64,000 bases of DNA from Heterocephalus glaber (Eukaryota; Chordata; Mammalia; Rodentia; Bathyergidae), in NCBI RefSeq assembly GCF_000247695.1, contig NW_004624743.1:8787521-8851520 (forward strand). The letters are read 5' to 3'. Shown here piece by piece: positions 46,059-58,470 of this stretch. Under the pieces are notes generated by a model. The model saw only the letters and a program-made list of their open reading frames with translations. It was not told the DNA's origin and ran no database searches. The stretch's first letter is position 1. Each line of letters starts with the position of its first letter. Both the position numbers and the translations under genes were made by a program.

Positions 46059-46332
46059 TTCAAAATGTTGTTGTATTTTTTTTCCATTAAGTTTATTGGT
46101 ACATTTTAGGTATACACTACAGTTACATTCATCACTGGGATCTTGTACCTTTACATGATGTATCTTGGTTCTCATTTTTTCCCCCTTCCCCTGCACTCCC
46201 TTCACCCCCTCCATCCTTCCCTATTTACAAAGACTTTGTTTCCATTTTTTCATTTTCTCATAATTTTTCTTTTTCCTTCTTTCCTTTCCCCTATGAAAAC
46301 CTAGAAGTGTAAATAAGGTTCAAAATGTTGTT
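46059..46332 (-). mobile_element. Short L1 with 5' inversion and 14-bp target duplication
   Basis: The direct repeat TTCAAAATGTTGTT at 46059-46072 and 46319-46332 encloses 246 bp. Positions 46073-46294 are the L1 3' UTR on the minus strand (T-run, TTTATTGGTACATTTTAGG, polypyrimidine tract). Positions 46295-46318 (GAAAACCTAGAAGTGTAAATAAGG) come from a point further 5' in the 3' UTR but run in the opposite direction. This is the signature of twin priming. Confidence 0.9.
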
Positions 46333-48426
46333 TTAAATGGAAATATTTTAACAGCTATTAAATTCCTCAGATTTGCCATGCTATTTGAGTTCCTCGTATT
46401 TCGTAACTTTTGGTTACTATACAGCCAAAAGAGATCTTTCCACTACTGGTAGCATCTGGTCAAATGTGAAATCTTGCTCTGTGGTAACTTCGAGACCCTC
46501 TCTGGAAACTCAAAGAACACTAGTTAATGTTTTTGCCATTATTATCCTGGCAACAATATCTCATTAGCACTTGGTTCACTAAATACAAAAAAGAGAGTTC
46601 AAAGTTAAATGTCATCCTGTGACTCCGGGCTTTTAAGGCTTGATAACTTGGAAGCAAATGAAGAGGTCTGTCAGCTACAGAAAAGTGTCCCGTTGATTCA
46701 GGACCTGCGCCCAGAGCCTGCGATTTGGGGACCATATTTACAATTGTTTGCTCTCCCTATGCACCTGGCCACCATGGCCAGGCTTCAAAGACTTGCTGAT
46801 GTCATGCAGCTCACCTATTCCCTGGTGGCAACATTAAAAGCCTTGGGAGGCAGCCTCTCCCAGGCCACTTGGGAACTGCCTGCCATATTGAGGTCACTCA
46901 CAAGCAGGGCTTAGAAAATACCGTATGATACCATGATTCATCTTCTTAATGTACCTCACGTATGTATGAGGTCTAGTTTAGGGACCTCAAAATTCTAATT
47001 TTATGTTCTGGGCTTTCGAGTTCACCAATATATTGTGCAGCCTTTCCTTGTTCCAACTTTATTTTTGCTCTCATTTCAAAAGTGTTTCTGGTACATCTTA
47101 CTTTCAATCTGATAATTATACCTTTAAGTAATAATCTTATATAACAGCTTACAGCTATTCATGACAGGTTAAGTGTAGATAAGATATATTTCAGGAGCTA
47201 CTCACCACGTACAAATGTGTGTGGGGGCTGTGATTCTCTGAGTAGTAATCATAGTAGTACTCTAAGCCGTACTTATGTATATGGTGAAGATGTCTTTAGA
47301 ATGCTCCAATATAATGAATGGTCAAATGAAATGACATTTATTTACAAGTAGCTTCAAAAATGTACACTCAATGCATGAAAAATCTCCAATCCTGTTAGTA
47401 TTAAAATGTTTCATATTAAAGCAACTGTACTTTTTTTCTGCCAAATATATTTTAATGCTTTCTGCCAGGAAGGGTGCACTTATTAGGCACTGTTTGTTGG
47501 GAGCGTTTTGTAGGCACTCTTTGATTTTTCTGGAAGGCTGTTTGCCACTTTGTATCAAAAGTTTTGATAGCCAAATTCAAAATGAGGGAAAACAGCAGAA
47601 AACTCTCCTATCTTTGTCTTTTGTCTTTTGTAGTTCTTCCTTGCTTTTGATAGGGTCTTCTTTTCTCCATACTACAGGGGAAATAGGCATGACTGCTGAT
47701 GGAATCCAGGAAGTTAACCCTGATTGCATATGTCATGTCGATTTGGCGAATAGCATGCAATTGTGAATTATTTCCCATAGGCCAGGGATGAAAGTGTGGA
47801 ATGACTGTTATATCAATTATATTGGGGAAAGGGGGATAGAACCTATATTAAATAGCCAAGAATTTGATTGTTTCATATGTAACATATATCTATATCATCT
47901 ATCTCTCTCTCTCTCTATAGATATATATATCATACATAGGAACTATCCCTCCCTCTATAGCAGTAATGTCGAAACTTTTAGAGCTTTCAATGATAACAGC
48001 CCGTTGCAGCACACATGCTGTAGGTTTGCCACCATTTCTCTATAGCATAAGGTTCCTTTTTTTCTTTCTTCCTTATTTCATTAGTATTTCTTTGGTATAC
48101 ATTAGTATATATGCATATCACATTTTGATATTTTTTATTTTGATAAATGGTCCACCAACATTTATCAGACTTTTATCCAACTTAGGCCAACTATAGTTTG
48201 TTTTCTGGAAATAAAAACTCTAAGGGAAGCACACAGGGACAGAAAGCATCTGGCACTTGGTCCTCCGGATGGCCAACCGCAAGAAACAGTGTATTTATTT
48301 CTGCTGTTGAGGCCACAGGGATTTCTCTTGCTGTCAAGACCTGAGAATTGTATTCCTACTTTGATTTTGTGAGCTGTATGATATTCTCTCAAAAGATGAA
48401 TTTCTCTCTCTTGCATACACAATGCA
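46333..48426. other. Unique sequence
   Basis: No repeat family is recognised except a (CT)n/(TA)n patch at 47884-47930. At 46609-46914 a GC-richer stretch is open for 101 codons with no domain. I do not call it a gene. Confidence 0.4.
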
Positions 48427-49664
48427 TATTTTTTTCATTGAATAATAGGCTTTATTATGGCACATTCATACATACACATATCATGTTTTGATCATATCCA
48501 GCCCTGCATCTCCTTCCTCTCTCGCCCTCTCTGGATTTTCTCCTTTTTCTCTAGTAGTCTTACTTGTATTTTCATATTGTGTTTGTTTTATAGATTCCAC
48601 ACATGAGAGAAAAAGTGATAATTGTCTTTCTGAATCATTCCATTAAACATGGAACCTCCAGGTCCATTCATTTTGCTGCAAATTATAGGATTCTGGGTAT
48701 TGTTTTTACAGTTATGCAATATTTTATTGTGTCTATATACCTCATTTTCTTTATCCATTCATTTGCTGACACCTAACTGGTTTCCACCTCTTGGCTACTG
48801 TAAATAATGCTCAAATGAATATGGGAGTGCAAGTGCTTCCATCATGTACTGATTCCAACTCCCTTGAACATTTACCCGATGGTAGTTCTATTTTTACTAT
48901 TTTGAGGAACATCTATACTGTTTCCTGTAGTGGCTATACTACTTTACATTTCCACCAAGGTATGAAAGGGCTTCCTTTTCTCCACATTGACACCACATTT
49001 ATTATCTTTAGTCTTTCTGGCAATAGCAATTCTTACTGAGGTAAGATGATATTTTACTGTGGTTTTAATTTGCATTTCCCCATTATAATTATTGATATTT
49101 TTCATATTTTATATACCTGTTAGCCATTTGTATGGCTTCTTTCAATAGGCCTATCACCCATATTAACTAGGTTATTTAATCCTTGACCCTGACTCTTTGG
49201 AGTTCTTTACATGTTCTGGATACTAATCAGTTGGCAAATGTATAGTTTGGAAATAATTTCTCCCATTTTGTAGGCTGTCTTTTCGTCAAGTTGATTGTTT
49301 CCCTTCTGTACAGAAGATTTTTGGTTGAATATAGTTCCATTTGAATAATTTTGTTTTGTTTCTTATTTGGGGGATCTTCACCAAAGGTTCCTTGATATTC
49401 CAACACCATGAAGCAATGTCCCTGTTTTCTTCTAGTGGATTCATAATTTAAGTCTTTAATCCATTTTGAATTGCCTTTTGTAATGTGTAATAAACAGTGG
49501 TCTAGTTTCCTTCTTCTGCATGTGGATATCCAGTTTCCCCAGAATAATTTATTGAAAAGACTTTTATTCAATGTGTACTATTAGCATCTTTATTGAAAAT
49601 TACTTGGCTGTTAATACATTAGTTTAATTCCAGGCTTTCTGTTCTTTTCCACTGGTATGCACAG

Positions 49665-49708
<44 letters not shown>

Positions 49709-49862
49709 ATGCCAATGCTATGTTGTTTTGTTTACTATCGCTGTGTAATATATTTTGAAGTCAGGTAGAATGATAACTCTTGCTTTGTTTCTTTAGCCCA
49801 AGATGGCTTTGACTATTCTGGTATTTTGGGGGTTCCATATAAGTTTTTTGATTATTTTACAA
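48427..49862 (-). mobile_element. Old L1 3' half, antisense
   Basis: A T-run at the left is followed by a reversed 3' UTR and then the reversed ORF2 C-terminal region. Landmarks are CTACTGTAAATAATGCTCAAATG, GTCTTTAATCCATTTTGAATTG, CATGTGGATATCCAGTTTCCCC and GTAATATATTTTGAAGTCAGG. Frames are broken. A (TG)n lies inside at 49666-49706. Confidence 0.9.
49666..49706. repeat. (TG)n microsatellite
   Basis: Long, pure TG run inside the antisense L1. Confidence 0.95.
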
Positions 49863-51558
49863 ACATATATATTATTTTCTTGTCTTAAAAATTGTTATCT
49901 TATAGGGAGAACAAAACAGTGAAGAAGACAGAGATAGGATATAAAATTATCTAAAATAAAACTACTTTTAATTATAAGACTTTGACTCATGCAAATATTC
50001 ACATAGTTGATAAAACAAACTTAAATACAACCACTGCCTAAAATTTAGAGACAAAATGAACAAATGGTATATTCTATTATGGAACAACCACCCAAGAGAT
50101 TTTTTTTAAATGATTGGACAAAATTTCCTTGGTAATACATAGCTGAAATAGAAACAAGGAAGCAAAATTGAGGTAAAATCATATGGAGCTTGCTTTTGAT
50201 AATATTAGTAGCATTATTCTGAGACTGATATGTAGGTATAATGAAATACAGTGAGTATGTAACAATGTTTCATTTAGACTTTTGATTTTCCTTGAGAATA
50301 GAGTCATATGTAAAAGTAGAAATTAATTCAAAGACAGGCAATCTTGAAGTTGAGTTTTCACAATTAAGATAAATTCATGATCTTCTGTCTGTTAAAGAAG
50401 ACTAGAAAAATGACTTAAGGAGTAGCAACAAGCACCTGCTACATCCATTCTCTAGTCTCTAAATACCATCTCTCTACTTGGAGAAGTGGTTTATTTGATG
50501 ACACTGATTCCAGAAGCATCAGACACAACCTGAGGAATTCACTAGGCTCAAGACTCTTCTTACCTTCCTTTGCTGGAAATTAGCCATCTCATGTTCATCA
50601 GGGTCAGTTAGCTGTGCCAATATAGAAAATCCTTTATTTTCATATTTGAGTTGAAAAAACATCAGGCAGTATTCAGAACTTCAAATTCTGGAATTTGTAA
50701 TGTGCACCCTGGAGGAAGAATTCCCTGTTCCACACATGTAAACTAGATTCTCAAACTAGTACAGCATAAGACTATAGAAATACCAATCAAAAGTTTCATA
50801 ATTTAGTCACGAGATATGATGATAAGAGAAAAAAATCACACTCCAAGTTTGTTTTCTGAGATCCTTAGAGTCTACTGTCAAAGACACAACATCTGATCAT
50901 GGCTGTTCAGTCATCTCATATACCAATTTATGGAAGGTGAAGCCCAAATCTTAGGCCAGTGATCTAGATGAACAACTGCCAATGTTCTGTTAAGCATGCT
51001 ACTTCTAGATGAGGAATGTAGGTTAAGACTAGAGAATATCAAACCTTGGAGTATATTGCAATAACACCTTTCATCAGTAAAAAAATAAATTTGTATGAAG
51101 TGACAGTGTATGAGTACGTTGGTAATTGTTAAGACACCTGATATCATGGTACTTCCCATCGAATATCCCTATAGTTTCTAAGAGCATTTGTGCCCTGCTT
51201 ATTAATGAAACAAAGGAATCTCCCTCTATTGCACATAATTCTATAACATTGATCTAGGTGCCTTACTCTCAGCATTTCTAGACTTGTTCCTCTAATTATA
51301 TTCCTTTAATGCCCCTATCCAAACTTTTTTCTCTGTGTAAGAACCTGACAATACCTATACTTCAGCCCATTTCTCTCTGTATGTGAAGTAAATAACAAAG
51401 TTTCTGCTCACAGTTCCTGGCAATGGATGATTTATTTCTGCTACTATTATTTGGAGAGACTTTGAGGGGGCCAACAATATGGCAATTGTCTGCTTTAGGG
51501 TAGAACTTTACTTTGGGCTTAGTACCAATATATAGAATGCATTAATTAATCAACTCTT
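49863..51558. other. Unique intergenic sequence
   Basis: About 1.7 kb with nothing recognised. Confidence 0.4.
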
Positions 51559-51559
51559 T

Positions 51560-51995
51560 GTCAGTGCTACCAAATACCTGGGAAAATCAACTTTGATGAG
51601 GAAGGTTCATTTTTACTTATGGTTGCAGCAGTTTTAATGGTCATTGTGTGGTTCCATTGCTGGAGGACTGAGATGGGGCAGAAACTCATGGTGGAAGTGC
51701 GTGATTGAGCAAAACTGCTCAGCTCATGGCAAATGGGAAGCAGAGAGTGAGAAGGCCAGAGAGAGAGAAAGGGGCAGAATACAACATGCATCCTTCAAAG
51801 GGATCCCTCCAGTGATCTATTTCCTCCAACAGAGATGCCCTTCTAATGGCCCACTCAGCTAGGAAGTCATGGATGAATCCAGCACCCTCATGATCCTCAA
51901 TCACCAGTGTAGGCCCTACCTCCATACATTGCTCACTGGGGATCAAACCCTCAGTTCATGAGTCTTTGGGGCACACTTCATATTTAAACTATAAT
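51560..51995 (-). mobile_element. MaLR-type LTR, antisense
   Basis: CTACCAAATACCTGGGAAAATC, AGGAAGGTTCATTTTTACTTATGG, AACTCATGGTGGAAGTGC, an AGAGAGAGAAAGGGGC tract and CTCACTGGGGATCAAACCCTC follow the reversed MLT1/MST order. Confidence 0.8.
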
Positions 51996-54900
51996 CAAGA
52001 AGAATTCATAAATGCGATGATGTAATACCTCATCTGAGCAAAGTGCAAACATAAGAAGATTGTCCATGAGTTACAAAGCTGAGTGACAGTTACAAGAGTG
52101 TTCCATCCATGATTCTCTCTACATTCACAGGTTTCTAACAGTTCATAATAAAATAATTTTTTTAAAAAACTACCACTATTAAGTTCTAACAAGCAGTGGA
52201 GCTGCTAAATTCACATGCAGTGACCTAGAGAAAATATCATTTTAGCAATTGCAACAAGAATTGTTCATAGGGAAAAGATTCACTACTTAGAGAAAATGTT
52301 GTATGGTTCATAATATGGTCAATTCTTTATGTCATCAAAAACTTAAAGTAAATCTATACAGAAAAGTTAGAAATTTTTGCTTAGCATTTCAGATTTTTTG
52401 AGGTGTGTAGTGAATGGATTCAATTTTGAATTTATATTGGATAGTGAAACATAAATATCCAGGGCACTAAAGGATGACAACTGGTAAAAGGATTATACAA
52501 TATGGAGGATAGACTGCAAATGGATGCTACCGGTTCATTCCATCTATGATCATGATTCCTCCATGTGGAAGTCTGGTCTATATTCCCTCCACTTGATTCT
52601 GGACTGGTCTTTTCATTTATTCACCTTGACCAATAAAAATGTGGCAGAATTACTACTCTACCAGTTCCAATCCTGGGCTTTGGTTTGTAGCAGCTTTGGC
52701 TATCTAAGTAAACCAGCCACACTCTAAAATATCTGAAGCCTCTGAGACCACCATAAAGTAAGGAAACCCCTGAAAGCTAGGTAGCAAGCCCATATATAGG
52801 ACCAAGAAATTATGACCTTTGTCCCAGTCACATATTTGAGCCAGTCTCTTACATTTGAGTAATATCAACATCAGCTCTTCATATTACTGAGCAGGGAAAA
52901 GACATCTTTGCTATATCTTGTCTGAATACTGAAAACTTAAAGTTATGATAAAATAATTACATCTTAAGTGACTGTTTTTTGGAATAGTTTTCTATTCAAA
53001 AAGACATGACAAAATGTTGAACAATAAGAAAAGTAAATTATGATACACTAACTAGATAGAATTATATGTATTCTTTATGAATGACGGCAGTGAAAACAGC
53101 ATAGCAAATACCAACAACATAATGCTACATGACAAATTCTTATGCAGAATCATGTGCATACACTGATTAAAATCCCATAAAGAGTTGTGGATAAAAATAA
53201 TTGAAAGACATTTAGGAACATTATACCAATGACATAATATTTGTGTTTATACTTAGTATTGACTAAATATAATAAATATAAAATGAAATGAGTTTTTTTT
53301 TTCATGAATGTGACATTTAAAATACTGTGCTCACTTACTTGTTTTATGTCCAGAATTTATCAAAGCTTCAGAATAATAAGTTACCAGGATAAGATGATAA
53401 GAAAAAAAAGCTAAACATGTATATTCAGCAGAAAAAAATGATTTACATTTCTCGATGAAACATGCCTGGGGTATGTGAAATATTCTGCAACATAGTACCT
53501 GGACTAGGGTAGAATTTAAATCAATATTTATTGAAAAAAATGGAGGATAGGAAGAGTAGGGACCAAGAATTAGTCCTTGATTCAAAGAAATGGCTCCTAA
53601 TATTAAAAATGTACCACAACTGACAAACTGTAAGACTTTATGCGATAGTAGCTAATGCAGAATTATGTAGTATCAGTTACAATGGAGTATTCTCCTTTAT
53701 TCATGGTTATACAATATTAGTAAAATTTGTTTTAAAATGAGTCGGTTGAACAGCACACACATTTTCCCGTAGAAATAACCAAACAACATTGCTCTGCCAG
53801 AATGAGGACTGACATTCTTAAGGAGACATGAGATTTGCTACCAGTACCAAGATGTGCAGAGGGTCAAACAGTCAGCAACGCAAACTGACCACAGAGCCTA
53901 AATGTATTTCTCGGCCTTGTGATGAGATTAGGCTTGGAGCTCTGTCAGTGTTAAGAGCATGTGCAACTCCAGAAACGTGCTAACACTGCTAGCATCTCAT
54001 AGATTTATAATTTTACTAGTTGAGAAGTTGTAGTTGGGTCTGGCATTTTCTTGGTTGAGAAATATGGGAGGAAGCCTTCCTTCAGAGAATAGCATATTAA
54101 CATTTAATTTTCATTTTATCGATCAAAGATGCTCTTACAAATATCATCTCAGCAGTATGGCTATTTAATCAAGAGCAATACACTTATTGGATATCAACAG
54201 TTATAGTGGGATCTAAGCATATAGCTCTAAAACCAAATATGTATTAGAGCAAAATGACCTTGAAATATACAACTTAAATTGATTAAATACATCTCAGTGA
54301 ATAATCACTCTTCTATTATTTCCATTCATATTCATTAAAATCTCTGTCCCCTTTATATTTGAACACATGGCCAACCCGATGAGATTCCCGAGAGTCCCAG
54401 CACTTACACGAATTGCATAAACTTGGGAACTTCACTTCTACGTGTGCCTATGTGCATCTGTGTTCTCATCTTTGATGCATATATCATATTGCTTTTGTCC
54501 TAAGTTTTTAATAAGAGGAAAAATTCCCTCACGAGGGTAATTAGAAAGTACCTGAAACAAAATTAGTGCTAAGTAGATGCTAACTGCACTCAGGTTGACT
54601 CAGGATGCGATTTCCCGAGGAGACACCTGTGGTGGAGAGTGGGCACCCTGGCTCCTCTGTGAAGAAAGTGTCCCGGGGAGCACTGGCAACAGCTTCCTCC
54701 TGCAAGCCTCCTTCCGACCTCTGTACCTCTTGGTTCAGTCACTCTGATATCCTGCAGTATCTGAACAAACAACTTTGGTATCCAGGCTCTAGATTACAAC
54801 TTTTAAATGTCTGAACTACCTAAAGGAAGAAAAATGAAACATGTAGGAATCTCTTTAGGGGAGAAAAATTTGAAAATTTGTTGAGCACAGAGTGTTATTA

Positions 54901-56180
54901 GCTTGGAATGTTATTTTCAATTACACAATATTTAACACAGTAAACATTTTTATAAGGCTGTTACATTAATTATGCTTTTATTATACGTTGGTCAACCTGG
55001 AAAAATAAAAACACTGAAAAATAAAAGATGCTTAGGGACTTTTCCAAGGTAATACAGAACTTGAATTATAACCTTCAGTTTCTAAATTTCCTGGTTATAT
55101 GCTTGAGGGAAAATTGTTTCATGCAGTATGTCTGGCCTGGCTTGCCAAAAATCTAAAAAGTTTAGGCTTTCCTGATACAATGTTTACTAATTACTTTAGA
55201 ATTACTTTATTCGAAGATCCACCAAATCTAATCTAATTCCTAGCAGTTTTATCTTTAAATTCTCAACTTCATATACTAAAGGATTATTATTGAAATAAAA
55301 TTAAAGCACAGACCTTAAATTTGAAAAAACTCTTGAAGCCACTTTCAGAACACTTCTAGTTTGGTTGTGACATAGTTTAAAGAAAAGCCTATTTCTTAAT
55401 ATCCACAATCCCCTCCCATTTTCTAAATGAACAAATGTTGTTTTAAAGTATGAATTCCTTTTGTGGAACATCAAATAACCTGCAATGATAAAAATGAAAA
55501 ATAATGTAAAACAACAGAGCTTTGCCCCAGGAGAAACAAGAATTGAGGTTGTGATTTCCTAAATAATTACTGTTCACTCTGAGAGCTACTTAAAAATATT
55601 GTAGATTCACTACAAGTTCCTTTACACAGTGAACTCATAGTCTCTTCCTTTCTTATATTTCTCAAAGTCTCCTTCCTATTTTATTCACTTTGTGTTACTT
55701 TTCCTGAAAATAAAGTTCAAAGGGTATTTGCAACAAATTTCATAAAAACAAATGTTAGCAATAAACATCTTGTTCTACCATTAAAGTGTTTGTACCTTGC
55801 CTACAACCATATCCAACAAAATATTCAACTATTTTTGAATTTTCTATTTAAATTAGGAAGAGAAATTCATTTATCTGTTTAATATCTTAGTAAATAATTC
55901 ATTCAGAAATATTTTGTTATTACTTCTTTTTAATTTTTATTTTAATGTATATAATTATACATTAATAAAAAACTATAAAAGCCATTCAATGAAAAATAAT
56001 TTTTCATACCAAAAAGTTATTAGAGCATGACAATGGTAAATACACTGTGTATCATGATCTTAAAAGAGTAAGTTTTCAATTGCTAATCTATCTCTCATTT
56101 CCTAGTAATATTATATCTTTTTTGCATAAAACATTTTAATTATTAACAAAGTATCTCACACTCACTATAATTTTGAACAA
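51996..56180. other. Unique intergenic sequence
   Basis: About 4.2 kb, the longest stretch with no confident repeat. A GC-richer patch at 54600-54780 is open on both strands for about 60-70 codons without motifs. No splice-flanked exon stood out. Confidence 0.4.
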
Positions 56181-56184
56181 TTTC

Positions 56185-56385
56185 TTCCTATTTCATTACA
56201 CCTATTATTCTTTTTGGTCCTTATTTACACTTTCAGTTTCTCACACCAGAGAGACAATGTTATATTTACACATATGTTCTCAAAATGTGCATCCATTTAC
56301 CTAGAAATATCTCAGGTTTATCCTTCTTTATGACTGAATAGTACTCCATTATATAAAAAACACACATCATTTTTATCTAGAAAAA
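56185..56385 (-). mobile_element. L1 fragment (ORF2 end/3' UTR), antisense
   Basis: TCCTTATTTACACTTTCAGTTTCTCACACC is followed by ATGTGCATCCATTTACC and TGACTGAATAGTACTCCATTATATAAAAAAC. This is the complement of 40725-40900. Neither the poly-A end nor more of ORF2 is present. Confidence 0.85.
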
Positions 56386-56554
56386 AAATTTATTTAAGAA
56401 TATGCTCAATGCTGGTGCTAAAGAACTAAGAACAAGTCCTGCTGTGGAGAAGGTGGCTACTTGATAATTCATTTGTAATATCTATTTTTCTACTCCAATG
56501 AACAGTTTGTGTTAGTGTGTATGTCCTAGGGTGATATTTTTTATGTGAGACTAA

Positions 56555-56720
56555 GTGATAGAGGTCAAGAAAACAGACTTAGGTGTTGAGTCTGGTTCCA
56601 TGTCTAACTCTGTCATTACTACTTATATGTTGAGAGAACTGGATAATCTGCTAATCTCAATATCTTCCTTTAGAAAGTACAGAGAGTGCTGGTATCCTTA
56701 GCTGTTACCTCTAATAAATG
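56555..56720 (+). mobile_element. MIR-like fragment, sense
   Basis: GAGTCTGGTTCCATGTCTAAC, then TTACTACTTATATGTTGAGAG, then TCAATATCTTCCTTTAG resembles the MIR order. Weak. Confidence 0.45.
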
Positions 56721-57059
56721 CAAGCCATCTATGGCTTTCTTATTTATAACAGGTCTCAAAATCATGTTTCCAAATCTATTGCCTCCAGGATACTTCCTAG
56801 GACCCAGAAAGCATAAAAGAGGGGTTTTCCCAACCCGAGAACAAGATAAAAAGATATAATTTACAAACTATTCTATAACATCAATTTTCTGAGGCTGGAG
56901 AGCAAATAATTAGCCAGAAATCTAAAGAAATACAAGAGCTTCCAAGAATATAAGGGTCTCAAGCACCGACCCGCCAGTAGCAGATTAGGAAAGGAGGATG
57001 AGGATCCTGTGCAGACCAGTAAGAAACACTTAGCTAAACCTTTAACACATTTCTAAAGT

Positions 57060-57830
57060 GTGAGCTCACATGGGAGTACAGAGCCCCTGGATTCCCCAAA
57101 CACAAAGGACCTGGTCCCCACCGGACTCTTCCTCATGCACTCAGTTTCTTCTCCATAATCTCCACTACATCATTATAAGAAAGACTGGAGACCTAGAGAA
57201 TGGGGAAAGTTTCCCTCGCGATACAGACCTGGGCTAATAGGAACATTGCTAAAGGACAGCTGGAGACCCTGTCCAGAGCCTTCCTGCCTATGGAGCAAGA
57301 GCCTAAAGCTGCAAGAGGATGACATCCCCTGTCACTCCAGAGTGCAGTAGTGAAGCCATCATGCCTGTGAAAGGAAACAGAAGACCAAAAACATCTCTCT
57401 ACTTCTGGGGTAGTAGAGGAGGGCAGGATTCCCGGGAAAGCTTCATGCAAAGGACAAAGCTCCTGATGCTGTGCAAGGACATCAGAAAATCCTGCGGTCT
57501 CCCAGCAGTCCTGTGCCCTTGGGGAGGGGAGAATTGAGGACAGAGACTCTCTGAGGTGCATAGAGAGAGGAAAAATCAAACACTGAAGGTAAAGGAAAAA
57601 CACTGGAAAAACTCCTTGACAAACCCTTTTTAGTGAAGAAAACCCTAACCCCGAAGAAATTTGTAGTCGGGTGCTCTGATGGTAACCAAAGCGGTTACCA
57701 GGGAGATTACCCATCCAACCTCCTGAGCACATGGTCTCATATTCTCACAGTAAGAATGGGCAGGGAGAGGAAAGCACATGCCTACATGCTGTTGACAAAT
57801 CAGGCTGATTATATAATCTGACCTTAACGG
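57060..57830. other. Unassigned GC-richer stretch, possibly old L1 5' region
   Basis: It is open for 179 codons on the minus strand at 57193-57732, but no domain is visible. Its position just before a worn L1 coding remnant in plus orientation suggests an old L1 5' region (AGCTCCTGATGCTGTGCAAGG, GGTTACCAGGGAGATTACCC). The family call is tentative. Confidence 0.35.
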
Positions 57831-58034
57831 AATTAAACTGTGACTCAATAAGAAAAGATGGAAAAATATTCAGATATTTAGAAGTTAATGTATTTCTCTT
57901 TAACTCATAAATTTACAAAGAAGTGTCATGAAAGTAGAAGGAAAGTGATTGGTGAAGGGGAAGGGATGAGAGGGAAAGGAAGCCAAAATCAAAGAGGGTA
58001 ACAGAGATGAAAGATGTGACCAAATGATGTCAGT

Positions 58035-58072
58035 CACACACACGCGCGTGCACACACACACACACACACACG
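58035..58072. repeat. (CA)n with CGCGCG interruption
   Basis: Alternating purine-pyrimidine run of CA with a central CGCGCGTG. It is a potential Z-DNA-forming tract. Confidence 0.93.
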
Positions 58073-58430
58073 AAAATACCACAATGGACCCCACTGTCCT
58101 GTGTAATCAATCTGCACTGATGACAAAGAATCAAATTGGAAAGAAGTCTCAAGGGGGTTTAGAGGCTGTTCTAAAGTGAGCAAAAAATATATAGGAACTT
58201 GTGGAATGGAACTAACTGCACTTGAAGTGAAACTCACAGTATTAAATGATCATTTTACAAAAGAACAAAAAACTCTGAAATCAAAGTTTCCAGTTAATCA
58301 ACTAAGAAAATGAAAGCAAAACAAAAGTAAACAGAATGAAAGGGGGAATAAAAATAAGGGCAGAAAACAATGATATTACAAAATAAAAGCAACACAGTAA
58401 GCCATTAAAACCAAGACATAGTTCTTTTGA

Positions 58431-58470
58431 GGAAGGTGGCAGAACCACTGAGCTAAATTCCCTGCTCAAC
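58431..58470 (-). mobile_element. Tail-less 5' half of an ID SINE, antisense
   Basis: Only GGTGGCAGAACCACTGAGC and AAATTCCCTGCTC, the reversed 5' half of the ID, is present. Near-identical direct repeats ACATAGTTNTTTGA lie at 58416-58430 and 58471-58484. The 3' half and the poly-A tail are absent although the duplication suggests a retroposition event. Confidence 0.75.

Noticed and set aside
46609..46914. Open frame of 101 codons in a GC-richer patch
   Set aside because: No recognised family, no strong splice sites at its edges, and partly open on the other strand. Not enough for a gene call.
57193..57732. Open frame of 179 codons on the minus strand
   Set aside because: No domain, no splice context and no similarity I recognise. 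It lies in GC-richer sequence that may be an old L1 5' region, so a chance frame is likelier.
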